From contig VWYX01000382.1 in assembly GCA_013396525.1 (NCBI GenBank), positions 640,338-704,337 of the forward strand: a stretch of DNA of 64,000 bases, read 5' to 3'. Position 1 is the first letter of the stretch; each line of letters begins with the position of its first letter. Shown here one piece after another: positions 46,353 through 57,342 of the stretch. A model generated the notes under the pieces. It did no database searches and was not told the DNA's origin. It worked only from the letters and a program-made list of their open reading frames with translations. The DNA is from Chaetorhynchus papuensis (taxonomy: Eukaryota > Chordata > Aves > Passeriformes > Rhipiduridae). The translations under genes were made by a program, and so were the position numbers.

Positions 46353-48853
46353 AACTGTGCCCATTCAAGATATGTAAGAACAAAAGATTTGTGAAGGAGC
46401 TTAATGTTAACAGGTACTTCTAGCACATACAGTAATCACTGCTGGGCTAAAAATGAATACAAATGCACACAAAAATGACATGTGTCCTTTTATAACAGTA
46501 GCAGAATAGTATTTCTAGCTTTTCTTTTTATATATTTGTTTTCTTAACCCGGAAATTCAGATTCTGTGGAGGCTGGAAGATTCTCAGATGAGTGGAAAGT
46601 AACTGATAATAGTTTTATCACCAAGTTTATGAGTGTAAAGACTGACCTGTTGAAAGGAGAAGCAAATGCTAATTAGATCCTTAAATTCTGTTTTTCATTC
46701 CCCATTCGGCACAAATGAGTAACTTTGCAGAGAAAGGATGCTTTTGTTGAAGAACTGAATCACACCAGACTCCCAGTAAATCTCACCTTGTCCAAGAACT
46801 AGTAACTCACTATATATAGGAGTACAACTGAGGGATTAAAATGACTGAATCCATCTGGGATGGATCTTTTATCTCTGCTCCCCTCTTGAACTGCAGTCAC
46901 AGATTCCCCTTCATCCCATCAGATGGGGTTGGACACAGTTAATTTTTCAGTACAACAACAAGAGGCAACAAGAGGAGCAGGAACTTTAAACTAGGTGCTT
47001 TCATGGGTGTTTTTGTTGTGTTTCCTCAGGTCCAGAGCCCTGTGCTGAGGAGGCAGGTGTAATTCTGAAAGCATCACCACTCCATGGAAAACCCAGGAGC
47101 TTTGGGGCTTCCAAGCAATTCCAAAGCAGTCAGGGAGATCAAAGTTCTTCACCCTGGGCCAGCTGCAGCCCTGGTGGCCCCATTAACCTCCCTGCCACAC
47201 AAAAGAAGCAAATTATTAATTTTTTACTGGGTGCCTTTGATATGGGCACTGGCTCTCTTCCATCAAAGCCAAAAAATACCTGGAAAACCACTTCAGAGGA
47301 TTTGAAATCATCTCAATATATCTTCAATGCAAAGAACACTGAAACGGGAGAAAATAGGTTGAAATTTAAAAGTCAAAAAACCCCCACAAAACCTTTGCTG
47401 CAAAGCCCAAGCCTCTGAAAATCTGTTGAGCTTTTAGCCTGAAAAAAGAGGGGATTTCTACCTTTCCTTCAATTTTTCAGCATTCACTAAAACAAGAGCA
47501 AGATCAGGAAAAATTGTCCCACAGTATTCCTGTCCCAGAGCCTGATGAAAACCTTGCAAGAAGAAATAAAGAAACTACAATTTACTTCTGGAACCCCAAG
47601 CCAAAGAGTTCAGACAGCAAGGTTTTATCCTCTTTAAACTTCAGAGAAAACTTTTCAAGATTCCCGCCCTAATTCCCTGGTCCATGTTTGTTGGAATCAA
47701 AGAAGCAATGTAAATGTTTGACTGATTTCTCTGATTTTTTTTTTTTTCTGTAACAAGCCACCTCTAAGAAAGCAGCTCTTGGTAAACTGGACTGTTGGCA
47801 ATCAAGAAAACATTCAAGTGTCTCTCTGTTCATTGAAATAATCTATTCAGTTGGTCTCTCTAGAGCAGAACATTCCCCCACTGGTGCCCAAAATGGGTAC
47901 CACTGCATCAAATCCAGAGAATTTCAGGGATTTATTCCATTTACTCTGCCCAGATAAACTTAGATCAGCCTCACAGACTTAATATACACTGCAGGATGCA
48001 AAAACCACAGGTATTCCATCCTGGAAGAGGTGTGGATATCATCTTCCCTCCTTTTCTCATTCCTCAGAACTGATTGGGTTTTTTTAAATATAAGGGTTAA
48101 ATCCTTAGAAAATTTCCTTGAGATCATCTACCCAGTAATTATAACTGTGATGGTCTCATTCACAGAAATGGTCAGTTTGGGAATTTATTCTGGTTTATTC
48201 TGTGTATTCAGTTCCAGTGCTGTGTTGTAAATGTGAAAATTCCCTGAGTCCATGGGAGATTTGCAGATGGCACTGGACATTTCTGCAGACCAGATCCTTG
48301 TGCGCAGCTATACCTCTCCCACTCATTCAAATTCCCTGCTTCCCAATGCCACTGAATCTCATCCCAAGCCCAGAGGAGCAATCTTTCCTCCCTCAAAGAC
48401 ATGATCCAGTCTCCACGTGCATTACCCATGGACACCATATTCAGGGGGTATGCTATGGTAAAAAACCCACAAAAACTCCCATGTGAAGCCTCCTGTCTAA
48501 TAAGGGAAAACCTGGAAAAACCTTCTTGAAATGTGTTTTGCTGGAAGTTCAGCACCTCCCCATCATTTCTACAGCAGTCAGAGAACAGATTCAGCCTCTT
48601 ACCTTTCAACCTCTGGAAAATTGTCCTTAGCAAATCCTACCCTTCCTCTTTGATTTCTGGATTAAATAAATCCAGTTCCTCCAGCTTCCTCCATAGCTCC
48701 GGAGTTTTAGACCTCGGGTTGTTCTTCTGGGTCTCCTTTGTTCTCCAGTGTGTCCTTCTCTCCCTCAGTGCATCAGTGACTCCCAGAGTGGCACAGTTAA
48801 TCACCCTGTGCCTCACGTGACTTTCCTGCTAATACATGCTAGGGTAAAAAGTC

Positions 48854-48874
48854 TTTTTTTTTTTTTTTTTTTTT
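48854..48874. repeat. Poly-T run (21 T)
   Basis: A homopolymer of 21 T in intergenic DNA. A shorter T run lies at about 47735-47747. CR1 elements do not leave poly-A tails, so this is probably a simple expansion and not a LINE end. Confidence 0.95.
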
Positions 48875-51800
48875 AATGAAGCACCAACTGTTAAATTGTG
48901 GTCCCTTAAAACCTCCACATCAATCTCCACTGTGCCACCACTGAGCAAATTCCCATTCCTACAAATCCCCTCTGGTTTTCCTTGCTCGTCTAGGAGAACC
49001 TGATCTACCTTTTCCAGACTTACAGGAAGAAATACACCAAAAATAAGTATTAATTCAACTGCACAAGCTTCTGGAGAGACAAAAGAGATGAGGGATAGGG
49101 CTCTGAGGAGCTTTCTTGGTGCATGTCCAGCACCATTCAGGCAAGGATAGATTCAAAACTGCTCCAGAAACTGATCCATGAGTCCCTCAAGTGTTATTTT
49201 TCTGATAAGTGACCATTTGTGGGGTCGTGCAAGACCTTTCCAGCCATCTCCACTTGCTGCTGGGTTTCCAGCTCAGTTTTAAGGCTGCGGGTAGAGCCAA
49301 ATGTCACATAACTGGGGCGAGACCACCACATGCTTCTGCTCTGCCACCCCATGTTCAGCTTTGCCGTGGCCTCATGACATGGGTGCCATGCTCTCCCAGA
49401 GTCCAGATTTTAACTTACTGTGCAAAATACACACAGTCAGTGAAGAACAAACTGAACGCTCCACACACTGGTTGGAGCTTGGTCAAACTGGAATGCAGAG
49501 AAAGTGCTTTTAATTGCACTTTACAGAAGGGATTAAGAGAAAAGAGTCCTGATTTAGCCCCTTAACTCCAGGCATCTTTTTCATGTGCTTCAATTAGAAG
49601 CCTAAAGTGAAGAGCAGCCCTTCTCCCACACATCCCGCACTGCTACACACATACGTGCACAGACACACACACACAGATGCCCGCCTGAGAGTCAGGGGTG
49701 CAGCAGAGACTTGTGCCGGCTCCTGCAGTGAAAACTGATCACTTGGTACTGCCTGCCACCTTCCAGCTGTGCTGTTTTCAGCACGGATGCCCCGATGAAC
49801 CCACTTTCTCAGCCTCCAGCTCTCCCTCTTTCTCTGCCAGCCTTGCACTGTGCCTTCCCCTGTGCTGGCTCCGTTCAAAAAAGGCACTTGCATGACCTAC
49901 TGGGTTTTCTGTTGCCTTAGAATCAATTTGAACAGACTGGGGCTTGTTTTCAGCATCAGAACTGTTTGTACTGGGACATTAGCTGAACACTTTGGGATGT
50001 TCACTGGTGGGGTGGAAAAGCTCATTTATTTATTTCATCTTAAAACATTATTAGCATAAGATCCCACAGCTGACTGTGTACGGACTACAAACATCCCAAC
50101 AGATATCCCAAGAGCTACTCACAATCAAATACCCAGACCCAGGATTAAGTCTGTTCCGTGGGATCTGTACAGAGGATGTAAACAAACAAGCCCTGCCAGT
50201 TAGTAAATTATTCCTGTGAACATCCAGAACACTCTTGTTTGACCAACTGACCTTTTCATAAATTCTCTGAGGGTGAATTCCTTGTATTAGCAAGGGAGAA
50301 AACAAGAAACAGCCCTCTTTTTGACCCTACTCCTGGTGAATTACATCCACAATCTGAGATGGCCCTTGCTGAATCCTGGTGAGACACAGCAATCTATGAT
50401 TTGATCCCTGTGGAGGATAGATGAGGTCTCCAAAGAAATTCCCTCTGAGGAGTGGGTAAGGACATCCCTCAGTGAAGATATGAAGAGGATAAAAACTACA
50501 GAGGAATGGGGATTGACTGATGGTGTGGAAGTAAGAATGCAAAACCAGCAAGAGGAGCACATGTGCTCCTAGATGGCAAAACTGACATCCCTGGGAATAG
50601 ATTCCTCTGGCCCCACTCGCCCATGGATGTGCTCAGCTATTCCCCACACTGAACTCCTTGTGTTGTTGCTCACAGTCATTCCACTCAGAATCCACTGAAG
50701 CTGGAAATACATCCCTTTAAAGCAAAAATAATGGACTGTCTTTGTCCTTCGATCTTGGCTTTGTCAGGGAATCTCACAAAACCCACGGAGAAATATGAAC
50801 ATAGGACTGTCACATAAATGACTGCACTTTTTCTTAAATAGAAGGCAAGAGAGGACATCAAGTCTCTCCCACTGCACCTTGATTATATGAAAGAGACTGA
50901 GTCCGGATAAGAAAGCTAGCAGGCATAAACGTATCAATATGAGCTTTTTCTACGACATCTTTCAAAAATACCACTGGCAGCTAGAAATCAATCAGAAATT
51001 ATTTTTACTTGCTGTGAGATAATTACAGGAACAGCAAATCATCAATAAATAAGTAAGAACGTCAAGTCTACAATAATTTGTAAATTCTACATCAAAAAAT
51101 ACCCCAGATCTCTGCATCACTAGGAGCTGCATTATCTTTGTCATGAAAAGATGGATTTGATCAAATTTAAGACATACCATCTCATGCAATAATGGAAAAC
51201 AGATTCCATGGCATATTTTCTTCTGGATTACTTCAATTACTTTCAGAATCTCAGAAGCTATTCCAAACTCAAAAGTTTTGCTTTATGTTTTGTTTTGTTT
51301 AATTTTATTTATCATTTCAATTATCCCTGGCCAAATTAATCCCTGATCTCAGTCCATTGGCTACAGTAGCCTAAGACGAAGGACTGACTTGGACCTGCAA
51401 GACCAACAAAGGGAAGGTTCTAACATAGTAACATCCAGTCCTGAGGGCACAAACCCCATTTGAGTCAGTTTCAAGCTCAAGCTAAAACCAGCAATTACAA
51501 ATTAAAATCTCCCAGGCCAGATTCTCAAGGTCAAAACCATTAATTTTAAAAGTTGAAAGCAGTCAGGGCCTCCTCCAGCGAGGTACTGAGTGACCCTTAA
51601 CTCCAATCAAAGTTACCAAGAGTTGAAAGAGCTCTGAAGCCTCCAGTACTGAGGCCTCCAACAGGCTACAGCTCCCAGAGACCAAGTAAAATTGGGCTCA
51701 GGGGTCACCCTACCAGTGGATTCCAGTAAACACTAATTGGAATTTACTCAGCAGTTTTCAGGACCAAGTTCCTAGATCTAGAAATACCTGCTGTCCCAGC

Positions 51801-52680
51801 AGAGGGAACAAGGGACACATATGTTTTGGCTGCTGACACCCACACTCAGGACAGAGGAATGCCCACGTCTTCCTTTCATGACCTCTTTGCCAGTTCATAA
51901 ATTTTTTAAGGGGAATAAACAGTTTTTCACATAATAACAGGCTCCTGGTACTGTTTTTGCTCTGTCGCAGGTTAAGCGCATAAACAGCGGTCACTTCAGA
52001 TATAACACTGAATATAAACTTCTTATCTTCTCCTGGTCCAACACAATCACATTGCATTTTCATTGCCCAGCATCCATCTCTATGGATTATCCTAGGAAAA
52101 GCAAGTTTAGTGTTACTCAGTTGGAAGGAAAAAAACAGAGAGGGGTTATTAAAGGCACTGGACTCACTTCATCAAATGACAAAGAACTACTGGCTTTTAT
52201 AAGTAATACCAGAGAATGAGCGACAGCTTTGTGGGCTCTGCAGAGCAAAGCTCCAAGTTAACCAGTGGATAAATTGCTATCTTGGGAAAATAAAACCATT
52301 CTGGAAGCTGACACCTGAAAGGCAGACGCAGCAGGGGCTTCAAAGGGGGTGAGTTTGCAAGCGACCAAGTTGCCAGTGACACCAAGGCACAAAAAGTGCA
52401 ACTTGACAACCCAAGGTCTTCATTCAGCCAAGTTTTCAGCTGTGGGCCTTGCTGCCTTTCTGATTTCATGCTAGATTTTACATTTTAGGGAAGAACTTGG
52501 AAAAAATGACCTGAGGGTGCTCTAGGGACTCAGAAAACACTTCATGTCTTGCACCCCCCAAGACTTGATATTCTAGAGCAGCCAATACTGGCCGTGCTGC
52601 AGCATGATGAGAGATGCAGATCCTGCTCAGAATGAGGACGAAGGATTCTCACAGTCTCCTGCAGGAATGTAGGAAGGATC

Positions 52681-52752
52681 AAATGTTCAACACACGCTCT
52701 GTCTGCAGGGGAAAGCAAATGTTCAACACACGCTCTGTCCACAGGGGAAAGC
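52681..52752. repeat. Tandem duplication, 36 bp x 2
   Basis: Units 52681-52716 and 52717-52752 differ at two positions (GTCTGC against GTCCAC). It lies just outside the CpG island. Confidence 0.95.
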
Positions 52753-52809
52753 AGAGTGAAGAATTCGTCGTTCCACTCCCGGTGGTATCAGACATTAGTC
52801 ATGGAAGAG

Positions 52810-53240
52810 TGATGTTGCGGGGCGAGATTTGAGCGGACACTCACACAACACTTCGGAAGGAGTTCCAGAATTGGCTCCATCACTCGAGGCTGCCCAACGC
52901 CAGCACCGGAAAAGCTCCACCCGACACCGGCGAGCTCTTGCCGCCCTCTCCCGGGATACGACCGGCGGAGCCACCGTCCGCCTCGTCCGGAGCCCGAACC
53001 ACCGCGGCGAAAATAGCGCGGAGGCTTTTGAGTGTCCCTGTCGCCAGGAGCTGGATTTATGGCGTGCGGCAGCGCCTGCACAACCACAGCCAGGGATTCA
53101 GCCCATGCCTGGCGTTCTGTAACAGGGCACGGGGCTCGCCCGTGACGGGAGATGCCGAAATTCCAACCGGCTCTCGGGATGCCGAAAATACCAACCAGCT
53201 CTCGGCCGTGCTCGTCTCGGCTCCGTCGTAACGAGGGGAC
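52810..53240. promoter_or_regulatory. CpG island, promoter of an unidentified transcript
   Basis: Dense CG dinucleotides (for example 52915-53040 and 53125-53235) in otherwise CpG-poor DNA. No TATA box was found. It could be the promoter of TRNAU1AP on the plus strand, about 4 kb upstream of that gene's second coding exon, or of an unknown minus-strand gene. A minus-strand ATG at 52880 opens MEPILELLPKCC and ends at a GTGAGT donor, but this is unproven. The expected TRNAU1AP start (MAASLWMGD in human) is not readable here. Confidence 0.55.
53151..53205. repeat. Tandem duplication, 27/28 bp x 2
   Basis: 53151-53177 and 53178-53205 share GATGCCGAAA, then CCAACC and GCTCTCGG, with one indel and a few substitutions. 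It lies inside the CpG island. Confidence 0.92.
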
Positions 53241-53640
53241 TCATCTTCTCCAGGAATTGCCACCCTCGCTGTCGAAGGCCTGCGGAAGTAAACAAGAGAA
53301 GAGGATCACACTACATCCAATCCAACCCCACGTTCTGGGCTGATGACCCCGAGAATGGATCTCCTGTCTCTGTGAAGAGGCAGTGGTCTAAGCTCAGAGC
53401 CCCCGTTTGGCTGGGATTCAAAGCTTCTGGTGCAGCTGCTGCCCTGTTGGGTGGAGGGGAGCCGGGATCATGGCCTCTCACAAACCTCCCTACCACAAAA
53501 AAAACCCCGCATCAAGTCTTTGGCCTTCCAACATTGCCAAAAACTGTCCGACTTTGTAAACCCTGTGCCAGCTCTGACAGCGGTGGTGCCTTGAAGAGAT
53601 GACCAAAGTGCTTGTCACAGCATGGAGCTGTGTCAGGGGA

Positions 53641-53868
53641 GGGTTAGGTTGGATATCAGTAAAAGATCCTTACCCCAGAGAGTGATCGGGCACTGAGCAG
53701 GCTCCCCACGGAACGGTCATAACCCCAAGGCTGCGAGAGCTCCAGGAGCATTTGGACAATGCTCTCAGGCACAGGGTGGGATTGTTCGAATGTCCCGTGC
53801 AGGGCTAAAAGTTGGTCTCGATGATCCCTGTGGTCCCTCCCAACTCAGCATATTCTTTGATTTTTTTC
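53641..53868 (+). mobile_element. CR1 LINE 3' fragment (second subfamily)
   Basis: Plus-strand copy: 'gggttaggttggatatcagt', 'gagcatttggacaatgctct', 'caggcacagggtgggattgt' and tail 'cccaactcagcatattcttt'. Confidence 0.92.
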
Positions 53869-53879
53869 TAATATCTTAA

Positions 53880-53938
53880 TCTCCTGTCTCAGCTTAAGGC
53901 CATTTCCTCTTGCCCTCTCACTGCAGGCACTGTAGAAG
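53880..53938 (-). mobile_element. CR1 fragment running into the gap
   Basis: 'ctcagcttaaggccatttcc' and 'tcttgccctctcactgca' match an internal CR1 segment in reverse orientation. It is cut by the N run, so a second CR1 copy lies against the assembly gap. Confidence 0.6.
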
Positions 53939-54448
53939 NNNNNNNNNNNNNNNNNNNNNNNNNNNNNNNNNNNNNNNNNNNNNNNNNNNNNNNNNNNNNN
54001 NNNNNNNNNNNNNNNNNNNNNNNNNNNNNNNNNNNNNNNNNNNNNNNNNNNNNNNNNNNNNNNNNNNNNNNNNNNNNNNNNNNNNNNNNNNNNNNNNNNN
54101 NNNNNNNNNNNNNNNNNNNNNNNNNNNNNNNNNNNNNNNNNNNNNNNNNNNNNNNNNNNNNNNNNNNNNNNNNNNNNNNNNNNNNNNNNNNNNNNNNNNN
54201 NNNNNNNNNNNNNNNNNNNNNNNNNNNNNNNNNNNNNNNNNNNNNNNNNNNNNNNNNNNNNNNNNNNNNNNNNNNNNNNNNNNNNNNNNNNNNNNNNNNN
54301 NNNNNNNNNNNNNNNNNNNNNNNNNNNNNNNNNNNNNNNNNNNNNNNNNNNNNNNNNNNNNNNNNNNNNNNNNNNNNNNNNNNNNNNNNNNNNNNNNNNN
54401 NNNNNNNNNNNNNNNNNNNNNNNNNNNNNNNNNNNNNNNNNNNNNNNN
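53939..54448. other. Assembly gap (510 N)
   Basis: An N run between a CR1 fragment on the left and a CA-rich minisatellite on the right. The gap may hide more of the array and could contain the missing first exon and promoter of TRNAU1AP. Confidence 0.99.
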
Positions 54449-56400
54449 GGCACCCGCACACTGGCTGACACTCACACCGATTGATGCCCTCCTCACTCTG
54501 GCACCCTCACACTGACTGACACCATTACAGCAATTGACACCCTCACAATGACTGGCTGACAGTCTCACTCTGACACCCACACAACAACCGACAGACTGAC
54601 TTCCTCACATCTCTGACACCCTCACTCAGACTGACACCTGACACCAACTGACCCTCTCCCTGACTAACTGACCCCCTCACTGACACAGCCTCACAGCCCC
54701 TCACACACTCAAACACTTAAACTCCCCAAGTGATACCTCACACACTCCTGTGCATGCTGACATGCTCACACAGGCTGACACACACACACAGACATAACCC
54801 CAGCCCGACAGGCACATTTGTGAGCAGTTACACTCACACACACATACACACACCCCAGAGTGACCCTCATTGCCCGCCCGCAGACAGGTCACAGCCACAC
54901 TTACACCAGTGTCCATGGTGGGCAGACACATGTGTGGGCACCAAAAAGTCTTACACTTCCTTACCCTTAAGAGGCAGTTACTCCCATACTCACAGCATGT
55001 ACACTTGCATGCTTTGAGGATTTATGTGCTGATTTACCTGCTCAGCTGCTATAGGCACTTACATGCTCATATTGTCCAAGGTAGTTACACACACTCATGG
55101 TTGTGCTGCTAATTGTGCTCACACTTGTGGGCACTCACATTTGTATGCACCTCTCCCTCACAACCTGCCCCCTACATGTACACTTGGAGGTGCATTTACA
55201 CCCTCATAGGGATTTTGACTCCTACATGCACACACATTCACAAGCACTTATGCACCCTGCTAGTTCCCTTATTCCTGCCTGTTGTGTGTACCTGGCAGGA
55301 AGAGCACCTGTGAGATGCACACTCACAAGTGCTTCTTCACCCAAGGGTGTCGTGGTGCCCACTCATGTGCACACTGCGGGCACACTCACAGTGATGCACA
55401 GCCCACAGTGTCCCTTGCGTGCCCTTCACACACCCTCACTCTTGTGCCCCTGTGTCCCTCACCACTCGCTGCTGAGCACACACTTTCACACACATGGGTA
55501 CTCACCCCAGCGTGTTGTAGTGCTCTGCCACCCGCCCACACTGCCTGTGTGTGTGTTCAGTGTGATGTGGTGCCTGCATTGCTGCCACTGTGATACACTG
55601 TGACACTCACACATGCGGTGGTCCCACTGCTGCGTGTAGTGTCTTTGCTATCTGACACAATGTTTGTACACACCTGTGTGCACTCCACTATGCGTGTACA
55701 GTCACACACACTAGCATGTTACAACTTCCCTGCCACTTGTTTCTTGGATGCACATCTTCCTTCAGCCTCTTTCTTGCAGCTCTCACCAGCACAGTCCTGC
55801 TTGCATGTAGTGTTCTTCATCTCTCACGTGTGTGTGTACACGCAGCCCAACACATCCCTGAGGATCCCACTGGTACTTCTCTCCCATACACACACTTAGC
55901 AGATCCAGTTTGCCACCATATCAGGGAGTCCTCTACTGCCTCTGCTCATGCACGGAGACTCCGTGGAGTCTGTTCTCCCCTTTCCCCACACAGAGGGTTA
56001 TCTGCCACCTCTCCACCATAAGATATTCTAGAGCATATTCTTTTTCATCACCACTCTCACAAGCAGGCCATGGCTCTTTGAGCCACACAGACATATCCAA
56101 GCAACCTGTTGCCTTTACAAATCCAGCTTTCCTGTACACACACACCCCCCCAGGATCACCCTGCATGGCAGGTCTGTACAGAATGGTGCTGCCTCTGCTC
56201 CTGGGACAAGTCAGTTCTGCTTCACACTCACCTCCACAGGGCATCTGCTGCCTTTTACACATGCAAGTGCAGTATGGTCACCTTCTTTCACATACTGCAC
56301 ACTTCTGTCACACACACAAGTGGTGGTGCCACCTGGTACCTGACAGACACACAAGTACTTCAGGGCTGTAGGTTACCATGAGCTACTTGTCTTACACAGG
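54449..56400. repeat. Degenerate CA-rich minisatellite
   Basis: Closest to the gap the plus strand repeats variants of CTGACACCCTCACACTGA. Further right the order decays into CACTCACA- and ACACAC-rich text with less and less periodicity, ending around 56400. The plus strand is poor in G near the gap. The long open frames here (up to 168 codons) follow from the base composition. Confidence 0.75.
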
Positions 56401-57244
56401 TAGATACATGGAGCTATATATATTTCATATATATATTTTTCAGTTCCATGTTACCTGTCACACACAGTGCTCCCCATTTTAATTTCGGTTAGTTCCCTCC
56501 TCTGCTTTCTGTTACACAGAGAGGTACCCTGTTCACTCAGGCTCTTCATAGTATATTTGACCAAATTCCAGCACTACTTCCTACTTGTCAGTCCCTTACA
56601 CCACGCAGACACCTGCTCTCCAGCATGTTCACATACACTCTTGCCTGCACAGTGTGCACAGTGCCGCCCTCACCTGTGACATGAACACGGTCAGTGCTCC
56701 CATGGGGTGGACGAAGCATAGAGCCACTGTGGGACATGATTCCAGGGTTTCCCCCGAATGCTGCCCTGGTATCTCCAGGGTTGTGTGAGGCAGACGCAGC
56801 TCTGCAGACCCCTACCACAGCTCCACAGGGCAGTGTCACTTGCCACATGCCACCCGGGGTTGTGCCACACCTATGTACCCACAGCACTGGCCCAGCCTTC
56901 GCTTGCACCTGGAGAAGGAGCCTGCCACCTCCTTCTCCCCTGCTCCCTGTAGCGAATGATGTTTGTTGCTGTATGTTTCTGAGTGGCTTTTGTCCTTCTG
57001 TGAAGCTCCCTGTTCTCTGAAATTCATGCTGTCTCTTGGGTTCCACTTTGCAGACTGTTGAGCCTGGTTCATGCATGCCTGCTGGTTTTGAGTGGCATCG
57101 ACCCTCTTAAATGAGTCTTCTTTTTGAAGTGTAAGGGTAAAATCCTTCTCAATAATGTTTTAACTGCTTAGGGGGACATTGACACATATATTCTCTTTTT
57201 TGTAGATGCCTGGATCTAACTTACTTTTTTTTTTGCTTTTATAG

Positions 57245-57342
57245 CTGGAGCCCTATATGGATGAAAACTTTGTTTCAAGAGCCTTTGCCACCATGGGAGA
57301 GCTTGTACTGAGTGTAAAAATCATTCGAAACAGGTTGACAGG
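57245..57342 (+). CDS. TRNAU1AP: TRNAU1AP coding exon 2
   Basis: 98 bp between acceptor TTTTATAG|CTGGAG and donor GACAGG|GTAACT; entry phase 0, exit phase 2. It encodes the first part of RRM1. Compared with human I see conservative changes such as FVSR for FISR and GELVLS for GETVMS. Confidence 0.96.

Larger units (their letters stand above)
27481..52809. other. Long intergenic stretch without a supported gene
   Basis: Between the CCN2-like promoter and the CpG island at 52.8 kb I find no exon of a recognisable protein. The stretch holds CR1 fragments, an LTR-like block, simple repeats and small tandem repeats (listed separately), plus AT-rich DNA at about 33370-34090, 45700-46900 and 50700-51560. 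Open frames above 120 codons (27892-28410 plus, 33604-33978 plus, 44767-45210 minus, 48208-48633 minus) lack recognisable domains and are treated as chance. Confidence 0.6.

Noticed and set aside
48208..48633. 141-codon minus-strand frame
   Set aside because: No family resemblance and no promoter or splice context.
48854..48874. Poly-T run as the tail of a retrocopy on the minus strand
   Set aside because: No intronless gene sequence precedes it on either side, so there is no evidence for a processed pseudogene.
51758..52063. 101-codon minus-strand frame with several cysteines (CPECGCQQ)
   Set aside because: Looked briefly like a zinc-ribbon or spliced exon downstream of the CpG-island start, but the cysteine spacing is not a known motif and the splice borders are weak.
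55097..56371. Overlapping 150-170-codon plus-strand frames
   Set aside because: They read a degenerate CA-rich minisatellite; His/Thr/Cys-rich text follows directly from CAC/ACA repeats.
54449..57244. Search for the TRNAU1AP start exon (MAASLWMGD-like) between the gap and exon 2
   Set aside because: No matching ATG plus donor of phase 0 was found; reported as missing instead of forcing a start.
1..57244. Exons of PHACTR4 or RCC1, the usual upstream neighbours of TRNAU1AP in mammals
   Set aside because: I compared open frames with what I remember of these proteins (RCC1 repeats, RPEL motifs) and found none.
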